Made by a program: the position numbers and the translations under genes
Shown here: piece after piece, positions 37,262 to 45,099 of the stretch
How positions within the stretch are numbered: the stretch's first letter is position 1
Layout: every line of letters starts with the position of its first letter
The notes under the pieces: model-generated
The model's input: the letters and a program-made list of their open reading frames with translations, nothing else
What the model was told of the DNA's origin: nothing
Database searches by the model: none
NCBI RefSeq assembly: GCF_003751945.1
Contig: NZ_RJKL01000001.1
Span: 5,270,001 to 5,334,000 of the forward strand
Source: Couchioplanes caeruleus
GTDB lineage: Bacteria; Actinomycetota; Actinomycetes; Mycobacteriales; Micromonosporaceae
DNA: 64,000 nt
Reading direction: 5' to 3'

Positions 37262-37850
37262 CATGGCGCGCCGGCCGACCGCCGGACGCGTGACATCGGC
37301 GAAGATTGTCATCGCCGGTGGGTTCGGCGTCGGTAAGACGACGCTGGTGGGGTCCGTCTCGGAGATCACCCCGCTGACCACTGAGGCGATCATGACCTCC
37401 GCCGGTGTGGGTGTCGACGACAACCGGCAGGTGCCGGGTAAGACGACGACCACCGTGGCGATGGACTTCGGCCGCATCAGCATCGATCGCGACCTGATCC
37501 TGTACCTGTTCGGCACGCCTGGCCAGACGCGTTTCTGGTTCATGTGGGACGAGCTGGTCCGGGGCGCGATCGGCGCCGTCGTCATGGTGGACACGCGTCG
37601 GCTCGCCGACTGCTTCGCCGCCATCGACTTCTTCGAGCACCGGCGGCTGCCGTACCTGGTCGCCATCAACTGCTTCGACGGCATGCAGTACCACAACGCC
37701 CAGGACGTTCGCGACGCCCTCGCGATCTCCAGCGACGTGCCGGTGGTGAGCTGCGACGCCCGCAACCGCGAGTCGACGAAGAACGTACTCATCTCGCTGG
37801 TCGAGTACGTCCTGACGATGCGCCGATCGCGCGCGGTAGCGCCCGCCTGA
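37242..37850 (+). CDS. cvnD: Conservon small GTPase (CvnD-like)
   Basis: This 202-residue Ras-like GTPase has P-loop GGFGVGKTT (26-34), switch-like TTTTVAMDFG, the G3 motif FGTPGQTRFWFMW, and INCFDG at the G4 position instead of NKxD, as in this ATP/GTP-binding family. GTG 37242 has AAAGGG 7 bases upstream and overlaps cvnC; ATG 37263 is an alternative. It should be the GTPase output of the conservon. A strong terminator follows. Confidence 0.92.
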   Translation: MDFAGSDMARRPTAGRVTSAKIVIAGGFGVGKTTLVGSVSEITPLTTEAIMTSAGVGVDDNRQVPGKTTTTVAMDFGRISIDRDLILYLFGTPGQTRFWFMWDELVRGAIGAVVMVDTRRLADCFAAIDFFEHRRLPYLVAINCFDGMQYHNAQDVRDALAISSDVPVVSCDARNRESTKNVLISLVEYVLTMRRSRAVAPA

Positions 37851-37861
37851 CAGCCGGTCAG

Positions 37862-37894
37862 AAGTCCCGCTCTGTGCGACAGAGCGGGACTTTT
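37862..37894 (+). terminator. Rho-independent terminator of the conservon
   Basis: AAGTCCCGCTCTGT (37862-37875) pairs perfectly with 37879-37892 around a GCG loop and is followed by TTTT, 12 bases after the cvnD stop. Confidence 0.9.
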
Positions 37895-38323
37895 GCATGC
37901 TCGGATGCCGTTCATCAAGCGAGCGTTCTCGTCCAGGAAGGACGTATGGCTCGCCGAAGTCGGGATTCCCTCCGGTGTCGCGGGCGGCGGCCTTCGCCCA
38001 CTTCATGGCCACGGAGGGAGTGCACCCGGACGGAGCGCACGCGGAGGGGCGCATGCGGACGGGGCCATGCCCGGACGGAGTGCGCGGACAGGGCCGCACC
38101 CGGACGGAGCGAACGCGGACGGAGCGCACGCGGACGGAGCGCACGCGCACCCGGACGGAGCGCACGCGCACCCGGACGGAGCGCACGCGCACCCGGACGG
38201 AGAGCATGGAGCCCCTCGAGAGCCGCTGAGCGCGATGCTGAGCGACCAAAGCCCCGTGGGTGTCAAGAAGGCCAGGCCTCGAAGGCTACGCCTCGGAGAC
38301 TTGCGCTGAGCTCGATCGGGTAG
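37895..38323. other. Region between the convergent conservon and IS110-like gene
   Basis: This stretch of about 430 bases is dominated by the tandem repeat at 38024-38203. Three plus-strand frames and one minus-strand frame are open across the repeats, because repeat units are multiples of three. None has a convincing start or normal amino-acid composition, so I call no gene. Confidence 0.5.
38024..38203. repeat. GC-rich tandem repeat array (15-bp and 21-bp units)
   Basis: The core GGACGGAG recurs at irregular spacing from 38027. It then becomes regular: three 15-bp units of type CGGACGGAGCGCACG at 38101-38145 (the first with one change), followed by two perfect and one partial 21-bp unit from 38149. 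The longer unit is the 15-bp unit plus six bases. Translations are HADGA/HAHPDGA or RTERT/RTRTERT depending on frame. Confidence 0.85.
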
Positions 38324-40495
38324 TCAGCGGCTGGGGTAGCCCGCGTTGCGGTAGTCCTCGACCTCTTGACCGTCGCGGCTGAAGTCCCAGCCGCCTGCGG
38401 ACTCGCGTCCGGGGCGTCCGCCGATCGCGTAGCCGCCGATCTCCTGGCCGCGGCGCCAGCCGCGGAAGTAGCCGGTGGTGTGTGCCGCGATGCTGGCGGC
38501 GTCGCGGACGATGCGCAGCGGCCGCTCCTCGCGCAGGGGGGAGCCCGGCACCAGGTTTGCCTGCGGGACGCGCTTGGGCAGGCCGGCCTTGGTCTCCGCG
38601 GCCACCTCCGGCGCCGAGGCCTTCTCCGCCGCGCGCCAGCCGGTGTCCATGGGGCTGGTCCAGTCGAGGTCGGCCGCCGAGGTCGTCGAGGACTCGTCGT
38701 GACCGGTGAACCAGGCCGAGCGGGCCGCCGCGAAGATCAGCAGGTCGCCGTCGCCCTCGGCGGGGACCGGTGGGGTGGTGCTGCGGTCGAGGGCGGTCAG
38801 CGTGGGGGCGCGACGGGCCGCGGCGCGGCCGTTGCGGCCGGCGCGCTCGTCGACCAGGCGCAGGGACGGCGGCTCGGTGATCGCCGTGATGTCCGCCGAG
38901 GTGTTCGCCAGGCCGGACTCCACCAGGCGCAACGCCGGCGGCTCCTTGGGCATGTCCTGCCACGGCGGCTTGACGCGGCCGTCGGCGGGCGGGCCGCTCA
39001 CCGTGGCGGCCGGCAGGGTGGCCGGCGGCGCGGCCGGGGACTCGGCCGGCTCGTCGCCGTTGAGCAGCGGCCAGTTGGCGCGCGAGCCGGGCTCGGGTGT
39101 CTCCGAGGCGGACCGCTGCACCGGCATGGGTAGGGAGAAGTCCGTCGCGCCGGTGCGGGTGCTGGGCGGGATGACCGTGCGCTGGCGCTCGGCGCGGGCG
39201 CTGCTCATGGCGGCGTTGGTCAGCGTCGGGCGGAACGGTTGCCCGGCGTCGGCCGGAGGCACCGAGGACGGGCGCGTGCCCGGCGTGATCGGCGTCATTC
39301 CCGGCGGGGGCGGCGGCACGGAGACCGGGCGGCTGGCGGGGCCGGGGTTCGGCGTGCGGCTCGGCAGGCCGGCGGCCGGGGCCACCGGCGGCGGCGTCAC
39401 CGGGCGGGGCGCCAGCGGCGGCGGCATGACCGGCTCCGGCGCGACCGGCGGGGAGGTCATCGGGCGGGGCGTCACCGGGCCGTTGCCCGAGACGGTGGGC
39501 TCCGGCCGGCTGCGGCGGCCGAGGCGTGCGGCGGCGGAGGTGCGGGTGGGCAGGCTCGCGGCGTCCGGCTCGGTCGCCCGGCGGGAACCCGCCTGGCGGC
39601 GCGCAGTGCCGGCCTGCTGACCGGACCGTGCGGCGAGCGTGCCGACCAGGGCCTCGCACGCCGAGTCGCACGACCGGACCGCGGCGACGGCGTGCCGGAT
39701 CGCGTCGGCGGCGGCCGGGGCGAGCGCCTTGTTGACGCCGCCGCGGCGGGGCGACTCGCTGATCGCCACGACCAGCGCGGTGACCGCCGAGACGACCTGG
39801 TCCTCGGTGCCGGCGCCGGCGCGGGTCAGCTCGACGGCGACCTCCTCGGCGACCTGCTGGGCGTCCTTGCCCCGGCTGGTGAGGCGGCCGGGCTCGGGCA
39901 GCGCGTCCAGGACGGCCAGGGCCAGCGGGTGCGCGGGGTCCGGATACGCCCGCAGCGCCGCCGGATACAGCTCCCGCAGCACCTCGCGCAGGGCCATCGC
40001 GGCGGCGTGCCGGCCGTCGAGCATGGCGATGTGGGCGGCGAGCACGGGCTTGTAGCTGACCAGCTCGCGCGGCGCCGGGATGGTGACGGCCGCGATGGCG
40101 CCGGCCTGCAGTGCGCGGGCGAGGCCCACGGCGCGGCGGGCGGCGGGCGGTGCGGCGATCTCCTCGGGGGACTCGTCGTCGGAGAAACGCTCGGCGAAGT
40201 CGTCGGCGGAGTCGTCGTCGGCCACCACGAGGGGGCGTCCGGCGGCGGTCAGCAGGGAGGTGACCGTGTGGTCGTCGCTGTCGGCGGCCACCGCGGCCTC
40301 GGCGAAGCCGCTCGTCCGCTCCACGAGCAGCGTGCCGAGCTGGGCGTACCCGGCCGGGTCGTCGCTGATCTCGTGGACGCCGAGCAGCCGGCCCGCGTCG
40401 TCCACCACGGCGATGGTCAGTGCCGATCCGGCCGAGGCCGTGCGCACCGTCTCATCAGCCGACGCCAGACCGCAGTACACGCGCACGAGCGCCAC
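38324..40495 (-). CDS. IS110-transposase-like N-terminus fused to conservon-kinase-type tail
   Basis: This 723-residue protein of unknown function starts at GTG 40495, with GGAGGAGG 8 bases upstream; longer versions of the frame lack support. Residues 1-190 resemble the DEDD RNase-H-like domain of IS110-family transposases (VYCGLASADE, VVDDAGRLLGVHEI, LLTAAGRPLVVADDD, then LRELYPAALRAYPDP and LDALPEPGRL). The positions where IS110 has its first Asp (GID) and Glu (VEATG) read GLA and VAADS, so catalysis seems lost. No second transposase domain (Transposase_20) follows. Residues about 300-590 are Pro-rich. The tail has LLIFAAARSAWFTG, TKAGLPKRVPQANLVPG and YFRGWRRGQE, as in the kinase at 32605. 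It may be a conservon-associated scaffold; this is inference. Confidence 0.75.
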   Translation of the reverse strand: MALVRVYCGLASADETVRTASAGSALTIAVVDDAGRLLGVHEISDDPAGYAQLGTLLVERTSGFAEAAVAADSDDHTVTSLLTAAGRPLVVADDDSADDFAERFSDDESPEEIAAPPAARRAVGLARALQAGAIAAVTIPAPRELVSYKPVLAAHIAMLDGRHAAAMALREVLRELYPAALRAYPDPAHPLALAVLDALPEPGRLTSRGKDAQQVAEEVAVELTRAGAGTEDQVVSAVTALVVAISESPRRGGVNKALAPAAADAIRHAVAAVRSCDSACEALVGTLAARSGQQAGTARRQAGSRRATEPDAASLPTRTSAAARLGRRSRPEPTVSGNGPVTPRPMTSPPVAPEPVMPPPLAPRPVTPPPVAPAAGLPSRTPNPGPASRPVSVPPPPPGMTPITPGTRPSSVPPADAGQPFRPTLTNAAMSSARAERQRTVIPPSTRTGATDFSLPMPVQRSASETPEPGSRANWPLLNGDEPAESPAAPPATLPAATVSGPPADGRVKPPWQDMPKEPPALRLVESGLANTSADITAITEPPSLRLVDERAGRNGRAAARRAPTLTALDRSTTPPVPAEGDGDLLIFAAARSAWFTGHDESSTTSAADLDWTSPMDTGWRAAEKASAPEVAAETKAGLPKRVPQANLVPGSPLREERPLRIVRDAASIAAHTTGYFRGWRRGQEIGGYAIGGRPGRESAGGWDFSRDGQEVEDYRNAGYPSR

Positions 40496-40640
40496 GGCGT
40501 CGTCCTCCTCCCCAGGTGAGGGTTGTTCGCGACCTACCTCGAGTTGCACGGCTGCCTGGCGGCTGTGCCGAGATCTCCACCGTCGCGAACAATGCTCATC
40601 GCTGCTGTTTTCGCCAAGGACTGATGGTCCCTGGTGAGGG

Positions 40641-41546
40641 TCAGTCGCGCCAGTCCACAGCGGCAGAGATCTTGCCGATGACCGAGCGCCACCCGAGACT
40701 CGCCTGCTGCGCCCCGATTTTACGGAGCTTGCGGCGACCGAAGAAACCGCCCATTCCGCCACTTTCCGCGGACCGGAGGGACTCGTCCAGGTCGTCGAGT
40801 GGCGACCCCGGTGCCAACGCCAGGATCACCGGCTTCAGCCGCAACGCGTGGCCCAGGTCGCGGGCCACCTCGCCCGCGGCGATGAGTAGCGGCAGGTCCC
40901 ATGTGTCGTGACCGCCGCGCAGGTTCTCCACCACGAGGTCCAGCTCGTAGCGATCCTCCGGCAGCGGGTCGATGTCGGACGACTGTACCCGCTCGGCCAC
41001 TGTGTCCCAGGTGTCGAGTTGTGCGAGGTCGTGCGGAGCACCCGATTGAATGAAGGCGACCAGCGACTCGGGGGTCTTGAAGGCCAGCAGTTTGCCGCGG
41101 TGGCTCAGGAAGACGGGCACCTCCTCATCCCCCGCTTGGACATCCGCCTCCTCCGCGGCGTCATCCTTGAAGTCCTCGGGGTCGGGCTCCTCGACGACCT
41201 CGCCGTCCTCGTTGCGCAGGACGGCGCCGGGCTTGCGGTCCTTCGGGTCGGCCTCGCCCTCGGTGACGAGCGCGGCGAACTCGTCGTCGACGATCGCGCC
41301 CTCCGCCGCGGCGGCCCGCGCGGCCGCGGCGCGCTCGCGCGCCTCGAACGGGTCGTCCTCGTCGGTCTCGATCTCGGTGGGAGTGAGCTCCGAGGCCTGC
41401 CGGTGCGCCCGCAGCGTCAGCGCCACGCCGCCCGGCATGGCGATCTCTACCGGCGACACCCGGACTTCTTCCCAGAGCGCACGGCCGGATAGGCCTCCCT
41501 TGACCGACGAGGTTTCTGCGGCCTCTTCGGGCGACTGGCTGGCCAC
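40641..41546 (-). CDS. Conserved-looking hypothetical protein, 301 residues
   Basis: GTG 41546 is 5 bases after GGAGG; the open frame upstream is a shadow of the aldehyde dehydrogenase gene. The N-terminal 50 residues are polar (ALWEEVRVSPVEIAMPGG). A strongly acidic Ala/Glu/Asp segment covers about 55-140. A globular C-terminal half follows (VPVFLSHRGKLLAFKTPESL, LDLVVENLRGGHDTWDLPLL) ending GKISAAVDWRD. There is no signal peptide. It lies 145 bases upstream of the IS110-like gene on the same strand and may be functionally linked. The family is not recognised. Confidence 0.78.
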   Translation of the reverse strand: MASQSPEEAAETSSVKGGLSGRALWEEVRVSPVEIAMPGGVALTLRAHRQASELTPTEIETDEDDPFEARERAAAARAAAAEGAIVDDEFAALVTEGEADPKDRKPGAVLRNEDGEVVEEPDPEDFKDDAAEEADVQAGDEEVPVFLSHRGKLLAFKTPESLVAFIQSGAPHDLAQLDTWDTVAERVQSSDIDPLPEDRYELDLVVENLRGGHDTWDLPLLIAAGEVARDLGHALRLKPVILALAPGSPLDDLDESLRSAESGGMGGFFGRRKLRKIGAQQASLGWRSVIGKISAAVDWRD

Positions 41547-41628
41547 GCTGACCTCCGGGTTGGTTCTCGCGAGCTGTTCGGACGGGTGAGTCTGGGCACA
41601 CACCTTAGTGGTCCAACCTGGAAGGAGG

Positions 41629-41642
41629 CCGACCGCGGTCGG
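41629..41642. repeat. Perfect palindrome CCGACCGCGGTCGG
   Basis: A 14-bp perfect palindrome lies in the 113-base gap downstream of the aldehyde dehydrogenase pair and upstream of the 301-residue gene. It could be a regulator-binding site. A TAAGGT -10 candidate for the 301-residue gene lies on the minus strand nearby. Confidence 0.35.
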
Positions 41643-41659
41643 AAACACCCTCCCGCGGG

Positions 41660-42616
41660 TCAGAAGCCCTTCGGGTGCCAGACGGTCTTGGTCTCCAGCA
41701 GTGCCGTCATCGCGCCCAGGCCCGGGTCCGCGGTGAAGTCGGCGGCCTCGGCGCTCGGGCGGACGACCCGCTTGAGGCTGCCGGCGGCGGACCGTTCCAG
41801 GTCGGCGGCGAGCGCCGGATCGGTGACCCCGGTCAGGTCGAGCGCGTTCACGTCGTCGTGTGAGGCCAGCCAGGGCGCGACCTCGGCGGCGTGCCCGGTG
41901 AGGATGTTGACCACCCCGCCCGGCACGTCGGAGGTGGCCAGCACCTCGGCGAGGGTGACGGCGGCCTGCGGGGCGGCGGCGAGCACGACGACCGTGTTGC
42001 CGGTGACGATCGCCGGGGCGATCACGCTGACCAGGCCGAGGAAGGACGGCGGTGCCACCACGGCGACGACCCCGGTGGGCTCCGGGGCGGAGAGGTTGAA
42101 GAACGGGCCGGCGACCGGGTTGGCGCCGCCGTGCACCTGTGCGATCTTGTCGGCCCAACCGGCGTACCAGACCCAGCGGTCGATGGCGGCGTCCACCTCG
42201 GCGGCCGCGACGCCGCGGGCGACGAACTCCGCGTGGCGCGCCTCGAGCATCTCCGCGACCCGGTAGAGCACCTGTCCCCGGTTGTAGGCGGTCGCCCCCG
42301 CCCACTTGGGCTGCGCCGCGCGAGCCGCGACGACGGCATCCCGCGCGTCCTTGCGGGAGGCGAGCACGACGTTGTCGCCGTCCACGAGATAGGTCCGTCC
42401 TGATTCGCTGCGCGGGAAGGCCCCGCCGATGAAGAGCTTGTAGGTCTTGCGGACCGCCAGCCGTCCGGCGCCGCCGGGGCGGGAAACGTCCGCCACGGCC
42501 GCCGGGACGGCCGAGGTCGCTCCGGCCTTGACCGCGGACGACCTTCGGACCGCGACGGCCTTGCCGGCCGCCACGGTGCCGGGCTTGCGCGAGCGGGAAG
42601 AGGATGACTCAGGCAA
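41660..42616 (-). CDS. Truncated aldehyde dehydrogenase-like protein without catalytic domain
   Basis: This 318-residue protein corresponds to the N-terminal NAD-binding part of an aldehyde dehydrogenase (YKLFIGGAFPRSESGRTYLV, WVWYAGWADKIAQVHGG, VVAPPSFLGLVSVIAPAIVTGNTVV). It stops near ADPGLGAMTALLETKTVWHP, lacking the catalytic Cys motif. The usual length is about 480. It starts at TTG 42616, with GGAGG 6 bases upstream inside the end of the full-length ALDH, overlapping it by 8 bases. A basic Ala-rich N-terminal extension of about 45 residues precedes the domain. The pair resembles the two-domain ALDH16 enzymes, split into two genes. Confidence 0.82.
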   Translation of the reverse strand: MPESSSSRSRKPGTVAAGKAVAVRRSSAVKAGATSAVPAAVADVSRPGGAGRLAVRKTYKLFIGGAFPRSESGRTYLVDGDNVVLASRKDARDAVVAARAAQPKWAGATAYNRGQVLYRVAEMLEARHAEFVARGVAAAEVDAAIDRWVWYAGWADKIAQVHGGANPVAGPFFNLSAPEPTGVVAVVAPPSFLGLVSVIAPAIVTGNTVVVLAAAPQAAVTLAEVLATSDVPGGVVNILTGHAAEVAPWLASHDDVNALDLTGVTDPALAADLERSAAGSLKRVVRPSAEAADFTADPGLGAMTALLETKTVWHPKGF

Positions 42617-44036
42617 GGTACGCCTCCAGACCGTGCCGGCCGCCCTCACGGCCGTATCCGGACTCCTTGTAACCGCCGAAGGGCGAGGTCGGGTCGAACT
42701 TGTTGAACGTGTTGGCCCACACCACGCCCGCGCGCAGCTTGTCGGCCACGGCGAGGATCTGCGAGCCCTTCTCGGTCCAGATGCCGGCCGACAGCCCGTA
42801 CGGCGTGTTGTTGGCCTTCTCGATCGCCTCCGCGGGGGTGCGGAAGGTGAGCACCGACAGCACCGGCCCGAAGATCTCCTCGCGGGCGATCCGGTGCGCC
42901 TGGGTGACCCCGGTGAAGATCGTCGGGGCGAACCAGAAGCCCTGCGCCGGCAGCTCGCACGGCGGGGACCAGCGCTCGGCGCCTTCCTCGGCGCCGATGT
43001 CGGAGAGCGTACGGATGCGCGCCAGTTGCTCCGCCGAGTTGATCGCGCCGATGTCGGTGTTCTTGTCCAGCGGATCGCCGACCCGCAGGGTGGCCATCCG
43101 GCGCTTGAGCGCCTCGATCACCTCGTCGTAGACCGACTCCTGGATGAGCAGCCGGGAGCCGGCGCAGCAGACGTGGCCCTGGTTGAAGAAGATGCCGTTG
43201 ACGATGCCCTCGACCGCCTGGTCGATCGGTGCGTCGTCGAAGACGATGTTGGCCGCCTTCCCGCCGAGCTCCAGGGTGAGGCGCTTGCGGGTGCCGGCGA
43301 CCGAGCGGGCGATCTGGCGGCCGACCTCGGTGGAGCCGGTGAACGCCACCTTGTCGACGCCCGCGTGCTCGACCAGGGTCCGCCCGGTCTCGCCGGCGCC
43401 GGTGACGATGTTGACCACGCCGGGCGGGAGCTCGGCCTGGCGGCAGACGTCGGCGAAGAACAGCGCCGACAGCGGCGTGGTCTCGGCCGGCTTGAGCACG
43501 ACCGTGTTGCCGGTGGCCAGCGCGGGCGCGATCTTCCAGGCGAGCATCAGCATCGGGAAGTTCCACGGGATGACCTGCGCGGCGACTCCCAGCGGACGGG
43601 GGTTGTCGCCGAAGCCCGCGTGCCTCAGCTTGTCGGCCCAGCCGGCGTAGTAGAAGAAGTGCGCCGCGGCGAGCGGGAGGTCGACGTCGCGGGACTCCCG
43701 GATCGGCTTGCCGTTGTCGAGCGACTCGAGCACCGCCAGCTCGCGGGAGCGCTCCTGGACGATCCGGGCGATGCGGAAGAGGTACTTGGCGCGTTCGGCG
43801 CCGGGCAGCGCGGACCACGGCCCGGCCGCGCGCCGCGCCGCGGCCACGGCCCGGTCGACGTCCTCGGGCCCGGCGGTGGAGACCTCCGCCAGGACCTCCT
43901 CGGTGGCCGGGTTCACGGTCTTGAAGACCCCGCCGGAGGACGCCGGCGAAACGAACTCTCCGTCGATGAAGAGACCGTACGAGGGTGCGATGTCGACGAC
44001 CGAGCGGGACTCCGGGGCGGGGGCGTATTCGAACAT
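42609..44036 (-). CDS. Aldehyde dehydrogenase
   Basis: This full-length (475 residues) NAD(P)-dependent ALDH has IPWNFPMLMLAWKIAPALA, GSTEVGRQI, catalytic Glu in LELGGKAA and catalytic Cys in NQGHVCCAG, then EEIFGPVLSVL and PFGGYKESGYGREGG. It lies 50 bases downstream of deoC on the same strand, so acetaldehyde from deoxyribose 5-phosphate cleavage is an attractive substrate. The overlapping downstream gene encodes a non-catalytic ALDH-like partner. Confidence 0.93.
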   Translation of the reverse strand: MFEYAPAPESRSVVDIAPSYGLFIDGEFVSPASSGGVFKTVNPATEEVLAEVSTAGPEDVDRAVAAARRAAGPWSALPGAERAKYLFRIARIVQERSRELAVLESLDNGKPIRESRDVDLPLAAAHFFYYAGWADKLRHAGFGDNPRPLGVAAQVIPWNFPMLMLAWKIAPALATGNTVVLKPAETTPLSALFFADVCRQAELPPGVVNIVTGAGETGRTLVEHAGVDKVAFTGSTEVGRQIARSVAGTRKRLTLELGGKAANIVFDDAPIDQAVEGIVNGIFFNQGHVCCAGSRLLIQESVYDEVIEALKRRMATLRVGDPLDKNTDIGAINSAEQLARIRTLSDIGAEEGAERWSPPCELPAQGFWFAPTIFTGVTQAHRIAREEIFGPVLSVLTFRTPAEAIEKANNTPYGLSAGIWTEKGSQILAVADKLRAGVVWANTFNKFDPTSPFGGYKESGYGREGGRHGLEAYLA

Positions 44037-44086
44037 CTCTTACCGGTTTTCTACTCGCAGTGCGGCGAAGCCGCTTCTCGGCGGGC

Positions 44087-45037
44087 TCAGTCCAGCGTGA
44101 AGTAGTCAGGGCCGGCGTAATGGCCGGTGGCGATTTTGGTGCGCTGCATCAGCAGGTCGTTGAGCAGCGAGGAGGCCCCGAAGCGGAACCAGTCGGGATC
44201 GAGCCAGTCGTCGCCGACGGTCTCGTTGATCATCACCAGGTACTTGATGGCGTCCTTGGTGGTGCGGATGCCGCCGGCGGGCTTGACCCCGACCTGTCGT
44301 CCCGTACGGGCCCGGAAGTCCCGGACCGCCTCGAGCATCACGAGCGTGACCGGCAGGGTCGCCGCCACCGGAACCTTGCCGGTGGAGGTCTTGATGAAGT
44401 CGGCGCCGGCCAGCATCGCCAGCCAGGAGGCGCGGCGGACGTTGTCGTACGTCCCCAGCTCGCCCGTCTCGAGGATCACCTTGAGGTGCGCGGAACCGCA
44501 CGCCTCCTTCACCGCGACGATCTCGTCGAACACGTGGTCGTAGCGTCCGGCGAGGAACGCGCCCCGGCTGATCACCATGTCGATCTCGTCGGCGCCGCCG
44601 GCGACGGCGTCGCGGGTGTCGGCGAGTTTGACGTCGAGCGGCGCCTGGCCGGAGGGGAATGCGGTGGCCACGCTCGCCAGGTGCACGCCGGTGCCGCGCA
44701 GCACCTCGGCGGCGACCGGGACCATGGCGGGGTAGACGCAGACCGCGGCGACGCCGGGGCAGCCCGGGTCGGCCGGATCGGGGCGCACCGCCTTGGCGGA
44801 GAGGGCGCGCACCTTGCCGGGGGTGTCGGCGCCCTCGAGGGTGGTCAGGTCGACCATGCGGATCGCGAGGTCGATGGCGGCCGCCTTGGCGCTGGTCTTC
44901 ACCGACCGGGTGCCGAGCGCCGCCGCCCGCGCCTCGACCCCGACCTTGTCGACTCCGGGCAGCCCGTGCAGGAAGGACCGGAGGCTGAAGGAGGAATCGG
45001 ACAGGTCGGACAGCCTCGACGTCGTCGTCGCAGTCAT
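44087..45037 (-). CDS. deoC: Deoxyribose-phosphate aldolase
   Basis: This enzyme cleaves 2-deoxyribose 5-phosphate to glyceraldehyde 3-phosphate and acetaldehyde. The 316-residue class I aldolase has VCVYPAMVPVAAEVL, VATAFPSGQ, DEIDMVISRGAFLAG, the Schiff-base Lys region ADFIKTSTGK and GVKPAGGIRT. It is of the longer subtype. It heads a deoC-ALDH-ALDH-like operon and is divergent from upp. A leaderless-type -10 precedes the ATG. Confidence 0.95.
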   Translation of the reverse strand: MTATTTSRLSDLSDSSFSLRSFLHGLPGVDKVGVEARAAALGTRSVKTSAKAAAIDLAIRMVDLTTLEGADTPGKVRALSAKAVRPDPADPGCPGVAAVCVYPAMVPVAAEVLRGTGVHLASVATAFPSGQAPLDVKLADTRDAVAGGADEIDMVISRGAFLAGRYDHVFDEIVAVKEACGSAHLKVILETGELGTYDNVRRASWLAMLAGADFIKTSTGKVPVAATLPVTLVMLEAVRDFRARTGRQVGVKPAGGIRTTKDAIKYLVMINETVGDDWLDPDWFRFGASSLLNDLLMQRTKIATGHYAGPDYFTLD

Positions 45038-45044
45038 GAATCGG

Positions 45045-45050
45045 AGTCTA
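45045..45050 (-). promoter_or_regulatory. Leaderless-type -10 element (deoC)
   Basis: On the minus strand TAGACT is followed by 7 bases and then ATG 45037, with no ribosome-binding site. The -35 region is not well conserved. Confidence 0.55.
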
Positions 45051-45086
45051 CGCGGCCCACCAACAGTTGATCTTGAATAACCCCGG

Positions 45087-45092
45087 TAGGTT
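45087..45092 (+). promoter_or_regulatory. Leaderless-type -10 element (upp)
   Basis: TAGGTT precedes GTG 45100 by 7 bases. A TTGATC at 45067-45072 could serve as -35, though its spacing of 14 is short. It lies in the same 62-base gap as the divergent deoC element. Confidence 0.5.
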
Positions 45093-45099
45093 GAGCGGC

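Noticed and set aside
38024..38203. CRISPR array
   Set aside because: Units are 15-21 bp, contiguous and without unique spacers, and no cas genes are present.
37893..38309. A 138-codon ORF across the tandem repeat
   Set aside because: It starts at a TTG inside the terminator T-run and consists largely of HADGA/HAHPDGA repeats. Other frames are equally open, so coding status cannot be supported.
38324..40495. Active IS110 insertion sequence
   Set aside because: The second transposase domain and key acidic residues appear missing, there is a long fused tail, and no element boundaries are visible, so I do not annotate a mobile element.
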